Below are positions 17,005-25,340 of a DNA stretch of 41,741 nucleotides, in pieces. The DNA lies in assembly GCA_964623885.1 (NCBI GenBank), contig CAZUVM010000164.1, positions 1 through 41,741 of the forward strand, in the 5' to 3' direction. Position 1 is the first letter of the stretch. Each line of letters begins with the position of its first letter. The translations under genes were made by a program, and so were the position numbers. The DNA comes from CAZUVM01 sp964623885 (GTDB lineage: Bacteria > Verrucomicrobiota > Verrucomicrobiia > Limisphaerales > UBA8199). The notes under the pieces are model-generated. The model was given only the letters and a program-made list of their open reading frames with translations. It was not told the origin of the DNA and searched no databases.

Positions 17005-17805
17005 ATGAAAAAACGAATCGGGTTGATTGTTTTGGTGCTGGTGTCGCTGGGATTGGCCATTGCGCTGATCACCATTAAACGGCAGGCGTCCGATCAACAG
17101 GAGAAGGATGCCGTTCGAATCGAGCACTACTCCAACGAAGTGGCGAGCGTGAACGACCAGCTCGAACGGCAAAAGCAGGTCAACGCGAATTTTGAGAAGG
17201 ACCTCGACAACCAGCGGAAGCAGTTTGCCGACCTGACGAATAACTTCACTCAAGTGACGGCCAATCTCGCGGACACTTCGAATAACCTGGTCAAAACGGA
17301 ACTGACCATGAAGGAGGAAGTGGCCAAACGCGACACGCGGATCAACGAATTGGAAACCGCGAACCAGGCGCTGGACCAGAAAGCGCTCGATTTGAGTTCT
17401 TCGCTTACAAACCTGACCCTGCAGATTACGGAAACGCAGCGTAAACTGGCAGCCTCAGAAGGAGACAAAGTGTTCCTGGAAGGCGAATTGAAGCGGTTGA
17501 TGGCCGAGAAAGCTGAACTCGAGCGGCAGTTCAATGATCTGACGGTGCTCCGGGCCCAGGTGGCGAAACTCAAGCAGGAATTGAACATTGCGCGCCGTCT
17601 GCAATGGATTCGGGAAGGCCTGTTCGCCGCCAACGAGCAAAAAGGTGCACAAAAACTGATGCAGGGCGCGGCTGCGCCGCAAATGGCCCAGGCCAAAGCG
17701 CCCAAACCCGCTTACGATCTCAATGTGGAAGTGAGCTCTGACGGCTCGGTCAAAGTCATTCCGCCTTTGAGAGCGTCCGGAACGAACGCCGCTCCAGCGC
17801 AATAA
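17005..17805 (+). CDS. Membrane-anchored coiled-coil protein
   Basis: A 266-residue protein of unknown function. Residues 3-22 form one hydrophobic helix (RIGLIVLVLVSLGLAIALIT), probably an anchor. From about 30 to 210 the sequence is an almost unbroken heptad-rich coiled coil, with blocks such as QKALDLSSSLTNLTLQITET and MAEKAELERQFNDL. A globular tail of Pro/Ala type and a short strand YDLNVEVSSDGSVKVIPPL end it. It resembles other long periplasmic or cytoplasmic scaffold proteins but no specific family is recognised. The ATG at 17005 was chosen because it begins directly before the membrane helix; an upstream TTG at 16966 would add 13 residues. It precedes moaA by 66 nt, and no functional link is evident. 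Confidence 0.82.
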   Translation: MKKRIGLIVLVLVSLGLAIALITIKRQASDQQEKDAVRIEHYSNEVASVNDQLERQKQVNANFEKDLDNQRKQFADLTNNFTQVTANLADTSNNLVKTELTMKEEVAKRDTRINELETANQALDQKALDLSSSLTNLTLQITETQRKLAASEGDKVFLEGELKRLMAEKAELERQFNDLTVLRAQVAKLKQELNIARRLQWIREGLFAANEQKGAQKLMQGAAAPQMAQAKAPKPAYDLNVEVSSDGSVKVIPPLRASGTNAAPAQ

Positions 17806-17871
17806 CGTAATCAGGATCGGGGTCAATTCGATGGCGAGTGGATATTACCGAGCAGGATAAGCGGGGTTGCC

Positions 17872-18945
17872 ATGTCTGCTGTTGCCGAGAGTTCTCCCGA
17901 TCAACTGGTTGACGCCCAGGGGCGCGTCTTACGCGATTTCCGCGTCAGTCTGACGGACCGTTGCAATTTCCGCTGCCTCTATTGCCTGCCGGAAACCGAG
18001 GCTGCGCAGAACTTCTACCGCGGGCATTGGGCGCATCTCCCAAACTCCGCGCCCATTGTGCAGCAATGGGTTCCCCGAAGCGAGTTGTTGAGCTTTGAGG
18101 AAGTCGAACGCGTCGTGCGGGTCGCCGTGGAGTTGGGGATTCAAAAGGTCCGTTTAACCGGGGGCGAACCGCTGCTCCGACATGGAGTCGAGACTTTGGT
18201 CGCGAGAATTGCGCGCATTCCAGGCGTAATCGATCTGGCTATGACCACGAACGGCTTTCTTTTTCAGACGCAGGCAGCGGCGCTTCGGAAGGCAGGGCTT
18301 CATAGAATCAGCTTCAGCCTCGACTCTCTCGATCGCGATAACTTTCGCAAAATTACCGGCCGCGATGCACTCGAAGGCGTCCTCAAAAGCATTGCTTTGG
18401 CCCAGGAGTTGGGATTTAAACCGGTTAAGGTCAACGCGGTGGTGATTCGTGGTTTGAACGACTGCGAACTTGAAGCGCTGGCAGAGTTTGCCAGGGAGAA
18501 CGAGCTGAGCTTGCGGTTTATAGAGTTCATGCCGCTGGATTCCGCCAGAGCCTGGCTGCGCGAGCTGGTGGTGCCAGGCCGGGAAATCCTGCAGCGCCTG
18601 CAATCGCGCTTTGATTTGCGACCAGCGCCGCAAGAGAATCCCTCTGCGACCGCCCGGCGTTGGACGTTTGCGGATGGGCGCGGCGAAATCGGCATCATTG
18701 CTCCCGTCAGCGAACCCTTTTGCGGCCATTGCAATCGCCTCCGTTTGACGGCCGATGGCAAAATCCGCACGTGTTTGTTCAGCGTCAAGGAGCACGATGC
18801 GCGCCCGCTTTTACGCCAAGGTGCGGCCGATGCGGAAATTGCCGCCTGGCTGAAAGGGGTTGTTTGGCACAAAGAGCCGCGTCACCATATCGGCGAACCT
18901 GAATTTGTTCCTCCACCGAGGTCAATGAGCTGCATCGGAGGATAG
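17872..18945 (+). CDS. moaA: GTP 3',8-cyclase (molybdenum cofactor biosynthesis)
   Basis: A 357-residue radical SAM enzyme that converts GTP to 3',8-cyclo-GTP in molybdopterin synthesis. The N-terminal cluster motif is CNFRCLYC, the GGEP motif is KVRLTGGEPLLR, and the C-terminal cluster motif CGHCNRLRLTADGKIRTC is complete. The protein ends in the Gly-Gly dipeptide that family members need. Relative to E. coli MoaA there are about 18-20 extra residues between the first cluster and the LLSFEEV helix (residues about 45-65: FYRGHWAHLPNSAPIVQQW). No other moa, moe or modABC gene is in the window, so it appears isolated. It converges with the metallo-hydrolase gene. Confidence 0.95.
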   Translation: MSAVAESSPDQLVDAQGRVLRDFRVSLTDRCNFRCLYCLPETEAAQNFYRGHWAHLPNSAPIVQQWVPRSELLSFEEVERVVRVAVELGIQKVRLTGGEPLLRHGVETLVARIARIPGVIDLAMTTNGFLFQTQAAALRKAGLHRISFSLDSLDRDNFRKITGRDALEGVLKSIALAQELGFKPVKVNAVVIRGLNDCELEALAEFARENELSLRFIEFMPLDSARAWLRELVVPGREILQRLQSRFDLRPAPQENPSATARRWTFADGRGEIGIIAPVSEPFCGHCNRLRLTADGKIRTCLFSVKEHDARPLLRQGAADAEIAAWLKGVVWHKEPRHHIGEPEFVPPPRSMSCIGG

Positions 18946-18952
18946 TTCCGGC

Positions 18953-20347
18953 TCAGATTTCGAGCACCTGTTGGTATTCCGGAACAATAATCTCAGCTTT
19001 GGGCTTCATGCCACGCAATGTTTCGGCGAAGGCCAACGCCTGAGATTCCTCGCCGTGAACAACTGAAATCTTGCGGAATTCCCCCTGAAGCGAAGAGATA
19101 TAACGGCTTAGTTCGTTCCTGTCGGCATGGCCGGAAAAGGAATCCAGGGATACTACCTGCGCTTTAACCAGGTGCGGTTCGCCGAAGATATTTACCGGAC
19201 TCCGGCCGGCAACAATTTGAGCTCCGAGGGTGTGTTCCGCACAATAACCGATAAATAAAATGAGGTTGGCGGGGTCGCCGATGTGATTGGCCAAGTGATG
19301 GCGGATGCGGCCAGCCTCGGCCATGCCGGACGCGCTGATAATGATGGCTGGATCCTTCAAATCATTAAGCTTCATCGAGTGGGCCACCTCGCGGATATAC
19401 GTGAGGTTCTCCATGCCGAATGGGTTCTCCTTCTCGCGCAGAAACCGATATATGCTTTCGTTGAAGCATTCTGGGTGAAGCCGGTAAACTTCGGTAGCAT
19501 TCACGCTCAGTGGACTATCAACAAAAATTGGGACTCGGGGCAGTTGCCCGGCCAAAGTCAATTGGTGAAGCGTATACACGATCTGCTGCGTGCGGCCCAC
19601 TGAGAATGAAGGAATAATGACTTTCCCATTTCGGTTCAGTGTCTTGTGGACCAAACGATTGACCTCCTGGTTGGCATTGGCCTTCGGAGAGTGCTCACGC
19701 CCGCCGTAGGTGCTCTCAATCTGCAAATAATCCACCTTTTCGACCGGCTGCGGATCACGCAAGATGTCGTCGCCGCCCCTTCCCACGTCGCCGCTGAACA
19801 GGTACCGAAACTTCCGCCCAACCTCTGCAACATCGAGAATGACCTGAGCGGAACCCAGGATGTGTCCCACGTCGCGAAAAGTTGCCGTCACCCCGTCTAC
19901 CACCGGGATAGGGCGATCGTAGTTCACTCCTACAAACTGGCGGATGGCCTTTTCCGCATCGACTGCACTGTAAAGCGGTTCTACCGGAGGCAAACCGCGC
20001 TTGGCTCGCTTCTTGGAGACGAAGGCGGCGTCATCACGCTGAATCTCCGCCGAGTCTTCGAGCATGATGCTGGCCAGGTCGCGCGTGGCAAAAGTACAGT
20101 AGACATTGCCTTCAAACCCTTGCCGGCACAAATTCGGCAAATTCCCGCAGTGATCGATGTGAGCGTGACTCAGCACCACCGCATCAATGGCGCGGGGATC
20201 GAAATGGAAAGTCCGATTGCGTTCGATGGATTCTTCACGCCGGCCCTGAAAAAGCCCGCACTCGAGCAGCAACCGGTGGTTGTCGATTTCGAATAAATAC
20301 TGCGAGCCGGTTGTCGTGCGAGTGGCGCCAAAAAAGTGAACGCGCAT
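18953..20347 (-). CDS. Metallo-beta-lactamase/beta-CASP hydrolase (RNA-processing exonuclease type)
   Basis: A 464-residue cytoplasmic metallo-hydrolase. The zinc site is visible as SHAHIDHCG (His61, His63, Asp65, His66), followed by VGHILGSAQVIL, SGDVGRGG and, in the beta-CASP part, FVDSPLSVNATEVY and ISASGMAEAGRIRHHL. It ends in VHGEESQALAFAETL, as do RNA-acting members of the family such as the CPSF-type proteins of bacteria. The expected role is endo- or exonucleolytic RNA processing or turnover. DNA-acting relatives of this superfamily are less likely because the GM-AGR motif follows the RNA type. The start ATG is 267 nt from the next gene, in the divergent intergenic region. Confidence 0.92.
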   Translation of the reverse strand: MRVHFFGATRTTTGSQYLFEIDNHRLLLECGLFQGRREESIERNRTFHFDPRAIDAVVLSHAHIDHCGNLPNLCRQGFEGNVYCTFATRDLASIMLEDSAEIQRDDAAFVSKKRAKRGLPPVEPLYSAVDAEKAIRQFVGVNYDRPIPVVDGVTATFRDVGHILGSAQVILDVAEVGRKFRYLFSGDVGRGGDDILRDPQPVEKVDYLQIESTYGGREHSPKANANQEVNRLVHKTLNRNGKVIIPSFSVGRTQQIVYTLHQLTLAGQLPRVPIFVDSPLSVNATEVYRLHPECFNESIYRFLREKENPFGMENLTYIREVAHSMKLNDLKDPAIIISASGMAEAGRIRHHLANHIGDPANLILFIGYCAEHTLGAQIVAGRSPVNIFGEPHLVKAQVVSLDSFSGHADRNELSRYISSLQGEFRKISVVHGEESQALAFAETLRGMKPKAEIIVPEYQQVLEI

Positions 20348-20571
20348 CGCGCGAGAATGAACGGTAGAAGCGGAAAGTCCAGTGAGAGATTATTAAGCAG
20401 CTTCTACAACCGGGGTCATGAAACAAAATCCTTCTGGCGTGGACTAACGTGCCATCGCTACACGATGAGAGCCGACCAAAAGTAGCTAACGGGCTAGACG
20501 ACCACGGTGCTATTCACGGGCGAGTGGGTTATCGTGGCTTGACGTAATTGCTAAGACCATGTTTCTCGACG

Positions 20572-20601
20572 TTGACTTGCCCTTGGCTCACTCAGTATCA
20601 T
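20572..20601 (+). promoter_or_regulatory. Promoter of the small membrane-protein pair
   Basis: TTGACT at 20572-20577 and TATCAT at 20596-20601 are each one base from consensus, with an 18-nt spacer. The ATG lies 13 nt further, implying a leader of about 7 nt without room for a ribosome binding site. Confidence 0.55.
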
Positions 20602-20614
20602 TCGCGGCTCTGAT

Positions 20615-20899
20615 ATGAAGAATAGTCCAATAAACACAGTTTTGCTGGTGGCTCTGGCATTCTTTACCGTTTGGGCGGCGATTTCCTGTTTCAAATACAA
20701 CTCGCGCTCGCGGGAGTTACGCCGGCTCCAAATGAATGTTGCGCAGATTAACGGCTTTCAGACACAGATAAGCGCTCTCGCCAATGAGGCGATGGAATAC
20801 AGCAAGAAAAACCCGTCGATTGATCCCATTTTGGAATCGATCGGGATGAAACCGGCGAAAACCAACTCGACTCCGGCAGCCAAGCCCGCCGGCAAATAG
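20615..20899 (+). CDS. Small membrane-anchored protein, first of a tandem pair
   Basis: A 94-residue protein of unknown function. Residues 8-27 are one hydrophobic helix (TVLLVALAFFTVWAAISC), followed by a basic stretch (YNSRSRELRRLQ), a short helix and then a conserved-looking tail: EYSKKNPSIDPILESIGMKP-A, ending in Pro/Ala/Lys. The same pattern closes the next gene, which starts 5 nt after this stop, so both are probably produced together. The preceding promoter makes an independent transcription unit likely. No enzyme motif is present. The most plausible placement is the inner membrane with the tail in the periplasm or cytoplasm, which cannot be decided from the sequence. Confidence 0.75.
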   Translation: MKNSPINTVLLVALAFFTVWAAISCFKYNSRSRELRRLQMNVAQINGFQTQISALANEAMEYSKKNPSIDPILESIGMKPAKTNSTPAAKPAGK

Positions 20900-20904
20900 C
20901 TCTT

Positions 20905-21285
20905 ATGGATAATCTTGATCCGCAAGCCACACCCGAACCCGTATCAGCCGATTTACAGGACCAGCATGACTCGCTGCAGTACCTGGTGACTTCGATGTTG
21001 GGATTACTGACGCTCCTGGCGGGAATAATGGCCGCATTCCTGCAGCGACAACAAAGCGACAAGGGTTTTGACCTTGGCAATTTTTCCATTCAGGCAAACA
21101 ATTTCATCGCCCAGTACCAACAGGGCCCCGGTCGGGCCCAGCAGGATTTCTTGCGGAGACTGATTGAATACAGTCGTGCGCACCCGGATTTTGCGCCTAT
21201 CCTGACCAGGTACGGAATCAAGCCGGCTGCAGCGTCTCCTATCGTTTTGCCGGAGACCTCAACCCCGGCAGCGCAAAAGAAGTAG
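20905..21285 (+). CDS. Small membrane-anchored protein, second of a tandem pair
   Basis: A 126-residue protein of unknown function. After a hydrophilic N-terminus, residues 28-46 form a membrane helix (LVTSMLGLLTLLAGIMAAFL). A middle part rich in Gln and Asn follows (IQANNFIAQYQQGPGRAQQ), then IEYSRAHPDFAPILTRYGIKPA and a Pro/Ser/Thr/Lys tail. This end matches the preceding protein at EYS, a Pro, PIL, G-KPA and STPAA, although the rest of the two proteins differs. The arrangement suggests descent from one gene, or a shared partner-binding motif. It begins 5 nt after the upstream stop and is probably translated from the same messenger. Confidence 0.75.
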   Translation: MDNLDPQATPEPVSADLQDQHDSLQYLVTSMLGLLTLLAGIMAAFLQRQQSDKGFDLGNFSIQANNFIAQYQQGPGRAQQDFLRRLIEYSRAHPDFAPILTRYGIKPAAASPIVLPETSTPAAQKK

Positions 21286-21341
21286 GAGAAGGTTGCGCAC
21301 TCTTAGTGATCTAGAAGGTCCATTCTTTTTTCTCCGCCGGG

Positions 21342-21530
21342 ATGACTCAAACCGGCGCGGCCGGACACGCATTGCCGGAATCTGAAAAGCGCCATCTGCG
21401 GCGCAGAATTCATCTCATTGAATACCATCGGCGACTCGCCGTCCTCGCCCCGTTCATGGTTCCTGAAGATTTAGCTTGGAACCATGCCCGACTCACAGTG
21501 AGAATGTTGCCCTCTCGGAAAGGCAATTGA
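21342..21530 (+). CDS. Possible small basic protein preceding the sugar cluster
   Basis: A 62-residue frame that ends at 21530, one base before the ATG of the isomerase-like gene. The product is basic (KRHLRRRIHLIEYHRRLAVLAP), has no membrane segment and is not recognised. The tight spacing would suit translational coupling, and the coding frame is uninterrupted, but there is no promoter or ribosome binding site that decides for it. It may be a chance frame. Confidence 0.35.
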   Translation: MTQTGAAGHALPESEKRHLRRRIHLIEYHRRLAVLAPFMVPEDLAWNHARLTVRMLPSRKGN

Positions 21531-21531
21531 C

Positions 21532-22878
21532 ATGAGTGATCAACCCAAATTGGGCCTCATCTTTATTGGGCGTCGCCGCCCCGGATTCGACATGGATTGG
21601 GGACGACAGATGGAAGAGCGCGTCCGCCATTCGTTGGACCACGCGCCATTCACTGTTTTTGAACCGCCGGAGAAAGCGGTGGATGACGGATCGCTGCGCC
21701 GGGCGATGGCGGCGTGCGAGGCCGCGCGCGTAGACGCAATAGCGATTTTGCAAACCACGATGGGCGACGGGCGTTCGGCACCCACCGTGGCACAGCTATG
21801 GCCGGACCCGGTGCTGCTTTGGGCAACACCGGAAAAACCGGACGGCGACATGATCAGTTCCTGCTCGCTCGTGGGAGCGCACTGCTGGGCTTCGGTTCTG
21901 AGGCAGATGGGACATGCGTTCGAAGTCATTTACGGCGACCCGGACGAAAACGAGACCCGGCAACGATTTGTTGAAGCTGTGAGGCTCGCCGCAACGGTGC
22001 GCCGTTTGCGCTCGGCGCGTTTGGGGATCATCGGCGGACAGGCACCGGGCTATTTCGCGATGAGCGCCGATCCGTTCGCGGTCCACCACGGCCTGGGCGC
22101 ACAGGTTCAAACCTTCAGCCTGCTCGATTTCGCCAATGCAGTGAACGCGCTGAGTTCGGATGAGGTCGATGCAGATGTGGCCAAGGTCAAAGCGCTGGGT
22201 TTTCTGCATAAGGACACGACGGATGAGGACCTGCCGATGGCCTCACGTCTCTACCTGGCGATGCGCTCGTTCCTGGATACCGAAAACCTCGATGCGCTGA
22301 CGATTCGCGACTGGCCGGAAATGCCAAATACTTTTGGTCAGTGGCCTTATCTTGGCGTGGCACGGTTGACGGACGAAGGCCGCGCCATCGGGATCGAAGG
22401 CGACGCGGACGGAGCGCTCTCAGCCTGGGTTGCCGAGAGTCTCGGTTTGGGACGCTGTTATCTGTCCGACTGGCTTGAGCACGACCGTGAGACCATCACA
22501 CTCTGGCATGGCGGCGCGGCGCCAATGTCTTTGTGCGAGCCGCCCGGGCAGCCCGGCGGACCGCGCATTGCGCGTCATTTCAACATCAAAAAGCCGGCTG
22601 TGATCGAGGCGACCATACGGGCGAGCCTGCCGGTCACGGTCTTTCGCTTCTGGCGCCTCGAAGGCGCTTATCTGGCCACCGCGCGCGAGGGAAAAACCAT
22701 TAAACCGAAGCGCCATCTCATGGCGACTAATGCGTTGGCTCGGATGGACGATGATCCGCGCGAGTGGTTCGATCAGTTGTGTCACGCCGGCATGCCGCAC
22801 CATGTGGCGGTAGTTCAGGGGCACCATGCCGATGTAATCAAACGGTTTGCCCGCAACCTGGGCATGCAATTCGTATAG
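21532..22878 (+). CDS. L-fucose/L-arabinose isomerase-like protein
   Basis: A 448-residue cytoplasmic protein of the sugar isomerase superfamily that includes FucI and AraA, which interconvert aldoses and ketoses using a divalent metal. It has the N-terminal Rossmann-like lobe, a middle lobe with LGIIGGQAPGYF, and a C-terminal catalytic lobe with DWPEMPNTFGQWPYLG, IGIEGDADGALSAW (the Glu is a likely metal ligand), YLSDWLEHD (a likely Asp ligand) and LWHGGAAPM. It ends in a short VVQGHHADVIKRFA helix. The exact sugar is unknown and may be a 6-deoxyhexose or a related pentose. It leads the cluster that runs to 29248, upstream of a symporter and an aldolase, which supports a catabolic role. Confidence 0.86.
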   Translation: MSDQPKLGLIFIGRRRPGFDMDWGRQMEERVRHSLDHAPFTVFEPPEKAVDDGSLRRAMAACEAARVDAIAILQTTMGDGRSAPTVAQLWPDPVLLWATPEKPDGDMISSCSLVGAHCWASVLRQMGHAFEVIYGDPDENETRQRFVEAVRLAATVRRLRSARLGIIGGQAPGYFAMSADPFAVHHGLGAQVQTFSLLDFANAVNALSSDEVDADVAKVKALGFLHKDTTDEDLPMASRLYLAMRSFLDTENLDALTIRDWPEMPNTFGQWPYLGVARLTDEGRAIGIEGDADGALSAWVAESLGLGRCYLSDWLEHDRETITLWHGGAAPMSLCEPPGQPGGPRIARHFNIKKPAVIEATIRASLPVTVFRFWRLEGAYLATAREGKTIKPKRHLMATNALARMDDDPREWFDQLCHAGMPHHVAVVQGHHADVIKRFARNLGMQFV

Positions 22879-22959
22879 AGATATGCGCCGGATTCAAATA
22901 CCAAGAATACGGCTGGCAGTACCGGTGCGGCGTGATGCTAGCGGGAATCCGCCTTCCTG

Positions 22960-24453
22960 ATGAGCATGCCAGCGGCCATCGCCCTGGGCTTGATTCTTTA
23001 CGTCGTATTGACCAGCGGCGTGTCGTTTTTCTGGATGTCGCGCGTTCGCAAGCCGGCAGACTACCTGGTCGCGGGACGCGGTTTGCCGTACTGGGCGCTC
23101 ACGGGGACGATCGTTGGAACTTGCATCGGCACCGGGGTGATAATTGGAGGCTCGGGCCTTGCCTATAAACATGGATGGGCCGGCAGCGCTTACCCGCTCG
23201 GCCTGGGCTTGGGAACACTCATAACTGGCCTGTTTTTCGCCCGAATGCGGCGATACCAATTCATGACTTTGAGCGAAGAAATCGCCTGTTATTATGAGCG
23301 CAATCGAGGAATCGTAGAGTTTTCGAATATCACTTTGTTTCTATCGCAATTGTGCTGGCTTACAGTCCAAATCATGGGCGGCGCCGCGGTGCTTGGAGCG
23401 GTTACGCGGCTGGATTATCGATTGTGCGTGGTCCTGGCTGGTTTTGCCAAAGCGGTGATTTCCATTCCCGGCGGTTTGAAGGCCGTGGTTTACACCGATG
23501 TGCTCCAAACATTGATTCTGTTTTGTGGTTTCGGATTCCTGACTCACTCCTCGCTTGCCGGGGCAGGTGGTTTGGCCGGTTTGCGCAGTGCCGTGCCGCA
23601 GGATTATTTTTCGTTCCTTGGCGCCGCATCGTTGGGCGGATGGAATGTCGCGAGTTTGATTCTGGTTCTGGTGTTGAATCCCATTGCCGACCCGGGCCGT
23701 CGGTTGACGATTTATAGCGCGCATTCGGAGAGAGCGGCCGGTTGGAGTATGGTGAGCTCGGGAGTACTGGTGATGCTCTTTTCCGTCGTCATCGGCATTG
23801 TTGGAATGTACACATTCCATCTCAATCCTGGGCTGCTGAAAACCGACCAGGCTCTGCCCTGGCTGGTTATGAACGTGTTGCCACCGTGGCTGGGTGCTTT
23901 GGTAGTGGTAGCCGTTGTTTCCGGCATGTCTTCTGCCGCGAACGGCAATGCCGCCGCGGCCGGAACTTTTTTCGTTCGGCATATCTACCCGCTCGTGACC
24001 GGGCATTACCCGCAGGAGCCCGTGAAAGTTGCCCGCTGGGCGCTCGCTTTCGGTTTCTTGGCATCCACAACGTTGGCGCTGTATACGACCAGCATTGTCG
24101 GGTTCGTGCAGAAGTTTTTGCCCCTGACAATGAGCGGACTGGGCGTCATCATATTGCTCGGGCGATTCTGGAAACGGGCGACCTGGCAAGGCGCATTGGT
24201 TGCGTTGGTGGTCACTCCAGTTGTGGCTTTGGCCTTGATGTATTTGCCCGTGGCGATGCTGTTCCGTGATAATCCGACTATTCCAGCGGCGTTGGCAGGA
24301 TTGGTAGCCCATGTGATTACGAGCCTCCTGACACCGCGCCAGCAGCATACATTTGAGGAAATCGCTGGAATACTGGCTGCCGAACGACAGGGTATTGAAG
24401 GACAGGACACCTCTAAGCCGGCTTCGGGGGTACCGGTCCGAAGTATGGCGTGA
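22960..24453 (+). CDS. Sodium:solute symporter (SSS family)
   Basis: A 497-residue inner-membrane transporter with about 13 hydrophobic segments, the usual number for SSS proteins. Family landmarks include the N-terminal DYLVAGRGLPYWAL, GTGVIIGGSGLAYKHGWAG, GGLKAVVYTDVLQTLILFCG and PIADPGRRLTIYSAHS. It takes up an organic solute with sodium; its neighbours make a sugar or a sugar acid the best guess. The ATG at 22960 leaves a short N-terminus ahead of the first helix. The 81 nt separating it from the isomerase gene contain no hairpin, and the aldolase gene follows after 20 nt, so the set is probably one transcript. Confidence 0.92.
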   Translation: MSMPAAIALGLILYVVLTSGVSFFWMSRVRKPADYLVAGRGLPYWALTGTIVGTCIGTGVIIGGSGLAYKHGWAGSAYPLGLGLGTLITGLFFARMRRYQFMTLSEEIACYYERNRGIVEFSNITLFLSQLCWLTVQIMGGAAVLGAVTRLDYRLCVVLAGFAKAVISIPGGLKAVVYTDVLQTLILFCGFGFLTHSSLAGAGGLAGLRSAVPQDYFSFLGAASLGGWNVASLILVLVLNPIADPGRRLTIYSAHSERAAGWSMVSSGVLVMLFSVVIGIVGMYTFHLNPGLLKTDQALPWLVMNVLPPWLGALVVVAVVSGMSSAANGNAAAAGTFFVRHIYPLVTGHYPQEPVKVARWALAFGFLASTTLALYTTSIVGFVQKFLPLTMSGLGVIILLGRFWKRATWQGALVALVVTPVVALALMYLPVAMLFRDNPTIPAALAGLVAHVITSLLTPRQQHTFEEIAGILAAERQGIEGQDTSKPASGVPVRSMA

Positions 24454-24473
24454 GAAAAACACTTTGAATTGTT

Positions 24474-25337
24474 ATGAAACTGCTTAGCGCAAAAGCAATC
24501 TGCGATCAGGCTGCCGCCAAAGGGTTCGGAGTCCCGGCTCTGAATAATAACGGCGGAACTTACGACATCGGCCGTGCGATTATAGAAGCGGCCGAGGAAC
24601 TGCAGTCACCGCTCATTGTGCAGTGTTATGAACCCAACCTGGAATACCGCGGGTTCGATTACGCGGGACAACTGCTTCGATTCCTGGCGGCCGAAACCAC
24701 CATCCCGCTGGCCATTGCGCTGGACCATGGCAAAAGCCCGCAATCGGTGCTGCGCGCGATCCGGGCTGGTTTTACGCACGTCATGATTGATTACGCCGAC
24801 CAACCGTTGGAGCGCAACGTCGGCGGCTCCCGCGAAATCATCGATCTCGTCCGGCCGCTGGGGATCAGCGTCGAGGCCGAGATCGGACATATCATCAAGA
24901 GTTCCGACGCCTCAGGTCAGCGCGCGGCAACTGTGAGCGTTGATGAAGCTAAAGAATTCGCTTCGCAAGTAGATGTGGATTTGCTGGCGGTTGCCGTTGG
25001 AACTACTCACGGTATTTTCAAAGAGCAGAAAGGAATCGATTTCGGGTTGATTTCAAAGATTCATTCGGCGGTCAAACCGCCATTGGTGTTGCATGGCACC
25101 TGCGGTGTGTCGTTGGAAGACATCTCGCGCAGTGTGAAAGCCGGGATGACCAAAATTAACTTTGGCGAAGGTTTGCGGATGAATTATATCCGGTATTTCA
25201 ACGAACTCAGCCAAACGCTCAATCACGAGCAACACGTGTGGCGGATCGCGCGCGCGGCCAAGGACAAGCTTAAGGAAGATATCAAAGAGATCATCCACGC
25301 CGTAGGTTCCGACGGCAAGGCGGCAGCGATTAAGTAG
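24474..25337 (+). CDS. Class II ketose-bisphosphate aldolase-like protein
   Basis: A 287-residue cytoplasmic zinc enzyme of the fructose/tagatose-bisphosphate aldolase family. The probable zinc ligands are the His of IALDHGKS, the His of VGTTHGIF and the His of PLVLHGTCG, and the phosphate-binding loop region KINFGEGLRMNYIRYF is typical. The Glu-rich VEAEIGHI and the Asp of LDH are family catalytic landmarks. The usual HGGSG is HGTCG here, which suggests a substrate different from fructose 1,6-bisphosphate. Next to an isomerase, it may cleave a ketose phosphate, but no kinase for making one is encoded nearby. The following GH79 gene starts 3 nt after its stop. Confidence 0.88.
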   Translation: MKLLSAKAICDQAAAKGFGVPALNNNGGTYDIGRAIIEAAEELQSPLIVQCYEPNLEYRGFDYAGQLLRFLAAETTIPLAIALDHGKSPQSVLRAIRAGFTHVMIDYADQPLERNVGGSREIIDLVRPLGISVEAEIGHIIKSSDASGQRAATVSVDEAKEFASQVDVDLLAVAVGTTHGIFKEQKGIDFGLISKIHSAVKPPLVLHGTCGVSLEDISRSVKAGMTKINFGEGLRMNYIRYFNELSQTLNHEQHVWRIARAAKDKLKEDIKEIIHAVGSDGKAAAIK

Positions 25338-25340
25338 AGG

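Noticed and set aside
19646..20296. 216-codon plus-strand frame opposite the beta-CASP gene
   Set aside because: The opposite strand carries all zinc motifs in order, so this frame is a shadow.
20348..20614. Possible RNA gene in the 267-nt gap before the small membrane proteins
   Set aside because: I found no cloverleaf with a TTCRANNC-like arm and no clear stable hairpin. Only the promoter at its right end is supported.
23341..24462. 373-codon minus-strand frame opposite the symporter
   Set aside because: The translation is rich in Gln, Arg and His without domain features, while the plus-strand symporter is unmistakable.
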